DNA of 64,000 bases from Fodinisporobacter ferrooxydans (lineage in GTDB: Bacteria; Bacillota; Bacilli; Tumebacillales; MYW30-H2). Below, in pieces: positions 62,205 through 64,000 of this stretch. Position numbers and translations under genes: made by a program. The first letter of the stretch is position 1. Each line of letters opens with the position of its first letter. The stretch spans positions 2,497,501 to 2,561,500 of the forward strand of contig NZ_CP089291.1 of the NCBI RefSeq assembly GCF_022818495.1, written 5' to 3'. Below the pieces are notes generated by a model. That model worked only from the letters and a program-made list of their open reading frames with translations, ran no database searches and had not been told where the DNA came from.

Positions 62205-63719
62205 ATGGACAAAAATAGCCAACAAGTAATGCTTCAACAACAAGTAATGCTGCAAAAAGCAAATGATTACCTGAAAGAAAGAATGGAGCAAAACACAAGC
62301 GGATCTCATCGTTTGGCTTATCATATTGCGGCGCCGGCCAATTGGATCAATGACCCGAACGGACTGATTCAATTTAAAGGCGAATACCATGTGTTTTATC
62401 AACATCACCCTTTTTCAGCAGAATGGGGTCCGATGCATTGGGGGCATGTGAAAAGCAAGGATCTGGTTCATTGGGAGCACTTGCCGATCGCCTTGGCGCC
62501 AAGCGAAGCATATGACCAAGATGGGTGTTTTTCAGGCAGCGCTGTGGATGACAAAGGGACATTGACCTTAATTTATACCGGGAACGTCTGGATGAATGAG
62601 GAACAAACAGAAATCAAACAGATGCAATGCATCGCAACAAGCACAGATGGCATCACGTTTGTCAAAGATGCAGCAAATCCTGTGATCAGTGCACCGGCTG
62701 AAGAGGAAGCTGCCGATTTTCGGGATCCGAAAGTCTGGAAATATGAAAAATACTGGTATATGGTACTGGGGACGAAAAAAGAGGAAAAAGGGAAAGCAGT
62801 TCTTTATCGTTCTCTGGATCTTCGGAATTGGTCATATGTAGGAGTGATGGCCGAAAGCGACGGATCGCTGGGATATATGTGGGAATGCCCGGATTTCTTT
62901 TCACTTGGGGACAAAGATGTGTTGGTTTTTTCTCCACAAGGAATAGATGCAGAAGGAGAGCGTTACCAAAATTTGCATCAGACCGGGTATTTGGTTGGCC
63001 ATTTGGATTATTCAACGGGAGTTTTTTCACACGGTTCTTTTGAAGAATTGGACAAAGGATTTGACTTTTATGCGGCACAAACGTTTCTTGACGATCAGGG
63101 TAGACGAATCCTGATTGGCTGGATGGATATGTGGGAGTCCAAAATGCCCACGCAGGAGCAAGGATGGGCAGGTGCATTGACGATTCCGCGGGTTCTTGAA
63201 CTCTCAGCCGATGAGAAACTCATCATGAAACCAGTTCCCGAGCTTCAGAAACTGCGGAAAAAATGTTATGGACTTGCAGGAGAACAGATGATTTTTGGTA
63301 AATATATACTAGAAGTAGAAGGAGAATGTCTTGAAATCCTTGCGGAATTTTCATTGGAATCCTGTGATGCGAGTGAATTCGGGTTGAAAGTTCGATGTTC
63401 AGAAGACGGAAAAGAGGAAACGGTCGTTTCGTATCGTGTCGATCAAAGGCAAGTAACGGTTGATCGCAACCGTTCGGGGATCGGACCGGGTGGCGTTCGC
63501 GCAAGTACATTGGAAAGATCGGAAAAGATGAAGATCCGGTTTCATGTGTTTTTAGATCGTTCATCATTGGAGATTTTCGTGAATGATGGAGAATTGGTCA
63601 TGTCAAACAGAATCTACCCGGATCCACGCAGTCGCGGCGTAGAACTTTTTGCATTTTGTGGCAAGGTGAATTTGCTTTCTTTTGAAGCATGGGAATTAAA
63701 AGATATTTGGAAGAAATAA
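62205..63719 (+). CDS. Glycoside hydrolase family 32 (sucrose-6-phosphate hydrolase / fructosidase)
   Basis: A 504-aa cytosolic beta-fructosidase without signal peptide. The nucleophile motif is NWINDPNGLIQF, then FRDPKVW (transition-state Asp) and WECPDFFSLG with the acid/base Glu; the C-terminal beta-sandwich ends with RSSLEIFVNDGE. The importer is ABC type, not PTS, so free sucrose or short fructans rather than sucrose-6-phosphate may be the substrate. I start at ATG 62205. The N-terminus carries a duplicated QQVMLQ from a short DNA repeat (CAACAAGTAATGCT). Confidence 0.92.
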   Translation: MDKNSQQVMLQQQVMLQKANDYLKERMEQNTSGSHRLAYHIAAPANWINDPNGLIQFKGEYHVFYQHHPFSAEWGPMHWGHVKSKDLVHWEHLPIALAPSEAYDQDGCFSGSAVDDKGTLTLIYTGNVWMNEEQTEIKQMQCIATSTDGITFVKDAANPVISAPAEEEAADFRDPKVWKYEKYWYMVLGTKKEEKGKAVLYRSLDLRNWSYVGVMAESDGSLGYMWECPDFFSLGDKDVLVFSPQGIDAEGERYQNLHQTGYLVGHLDYSTGVFSHGSFEELDKGFDFYAAQTFLDDQGRRILIGWMDMWESKMPTQEQGWAGALTIPRVLELSADEKLIMKPVPELQKLRKKCYGLAGEQMIFGKYILEVEGECLEILAEFSLESCDASEFGLKVRCSEDGKEETVVSYRVDQRQVTVDRNRSGIGPGGVRASTLERSEKMKIRFHVFLDRSSLEIFVNDGELVMSNRIYPDPRSRGVELFAFCGKVNLLSFEAWELKDIWKK

Positions 63720-63733
63720 AGGGAGGTCTTATT

Positions 63734-64000
63734 GTGAAGTATCGACAATTGGGAAACACGGAATTGCATGTAAGTGAAGTCAGTTTTGGCACATGGGCCA
63801 TCGGCAGCGCCTGGGGAAACGTAAATGATCAAGATTCCATCCGCGGCTTAGAGGCGGCTATGGATGCAGGCGTCAACTTTTTTGATACGGCAGATGTTTA
63901 TGGGAATGGGCACAGTGAAGAATTGCTCGCTAAAGTGACAAAAGGGAAAGAAAATGAGATTTACATAGCTACCAAATTTTGCCGTGCCGGTAATATATAT
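63734..64000 (+). CDS. Aldo/keto reductase, 5' part only
   Basis: The first 89 residues of an aldo/keto reductase: KYRQLGNTELHVSEVSFGTWAIG, then catalytic-Asp/Tyr region GVNFFDTADVYGNGHSEELL and YIATKF. GTG 63734 has GGGAGG upstream. It follows the GH32 gene by 14 bp and is probably in the same operon. The gene continues beyond the window. Confidence 0.88.
   Translation, partial: MKYRQLGNTELHVSEVSFGTWAIGSAWGNVNDQDSIRGLEAAMDAGVNFFDTADVYGNGHSEELLAKVTKGKENEIYIATKFCRAGNIY

Overview
The window reads as a chromosomal segment of a Gram-positive, low-to-mid GC endospore-former type Bacillota (Bacillales; something near Alicyclobacillaceae is my guess, not shown). The grounds are AGGAGG-type ribosome sites with ATG/GTG/TTG starts, a dlt operon, a GltC-type regulator beside glutamate synthase, cre-like CcpA sites, several LacI regulators and lipoprotein-type ABC binding proteins. 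No rRNA, tRNA, CRISPR array, phage or intact transposase gene was seen.

Layout. 1-1.3 kb: end of a ribose-type ABC operon. 1.5-2.4 kb: small ORF plus DoxX with paired operator-like repeats. 2.6-7.0 kb: D-alanylation operon in the order dltC-dltX-dltA-dltB-dltD; dltX is only 53 codons. 7.1-11 kb: polysaccharide deacetylase, a secreted coiled-coil protein, and an operon of repeat protein, ApbE and a di-haem ferric-reductase-like protein. 11.1-17 kb: gltC and the glutamate synthase large subunit, with no small subunit beside it. 17-20.7 kb: Q/N-rich protein, a Gfo/Idh oxidoreductase, an NhaC-type antiporter. 21-28.7 kb: MacAB-like efflux operon, an orphan GHKL sensor kinase and an OmpR-type two-component pair. 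29-33 kb: hydroxybutyrate/acetoacetate genes behind a sigma-54 promoter, with an enhancer-binding protein. 33.5-36.3 kb: pobA and a DD-carboxypeptidase. 36.4-64 kb: a carbohydrate island of four LacI-controlled modules (TIM-barrel isomerase/Gfo; alpha-galactoside; ThuA/Gfo; sucrose or fructoside), interrupted by a rhodanese, a sugar acetyltransferase and a TetL-like exporter. None of the three sugar importers has its own ATPase.

The points most worth following are: (1) a rhodanese ORF whose only in-frame stop is a TGA exactly at the catalytic cysteine, so it is either a selenoprotein or a recent pseudogene; (2) a 153-bp non-autonomous element (three full copies, two remnants, 7-bp target duplications) whose end carries a -35 box that pairs with the target duplication as -10, in one case inserted between the GltC box and glutamate synthase; (3) four-unit 11-bp TTCAG arrays before both the two-component pair and the efflux operon; (4) a sigma-54 promoter with a 30-bp palindrome about 90 bp upstream; (5) a tandem duplication of operator, promoter and leader before the sucrose-type operon; (6) decayed, duplicated sugar-oxidoreductase blocks.
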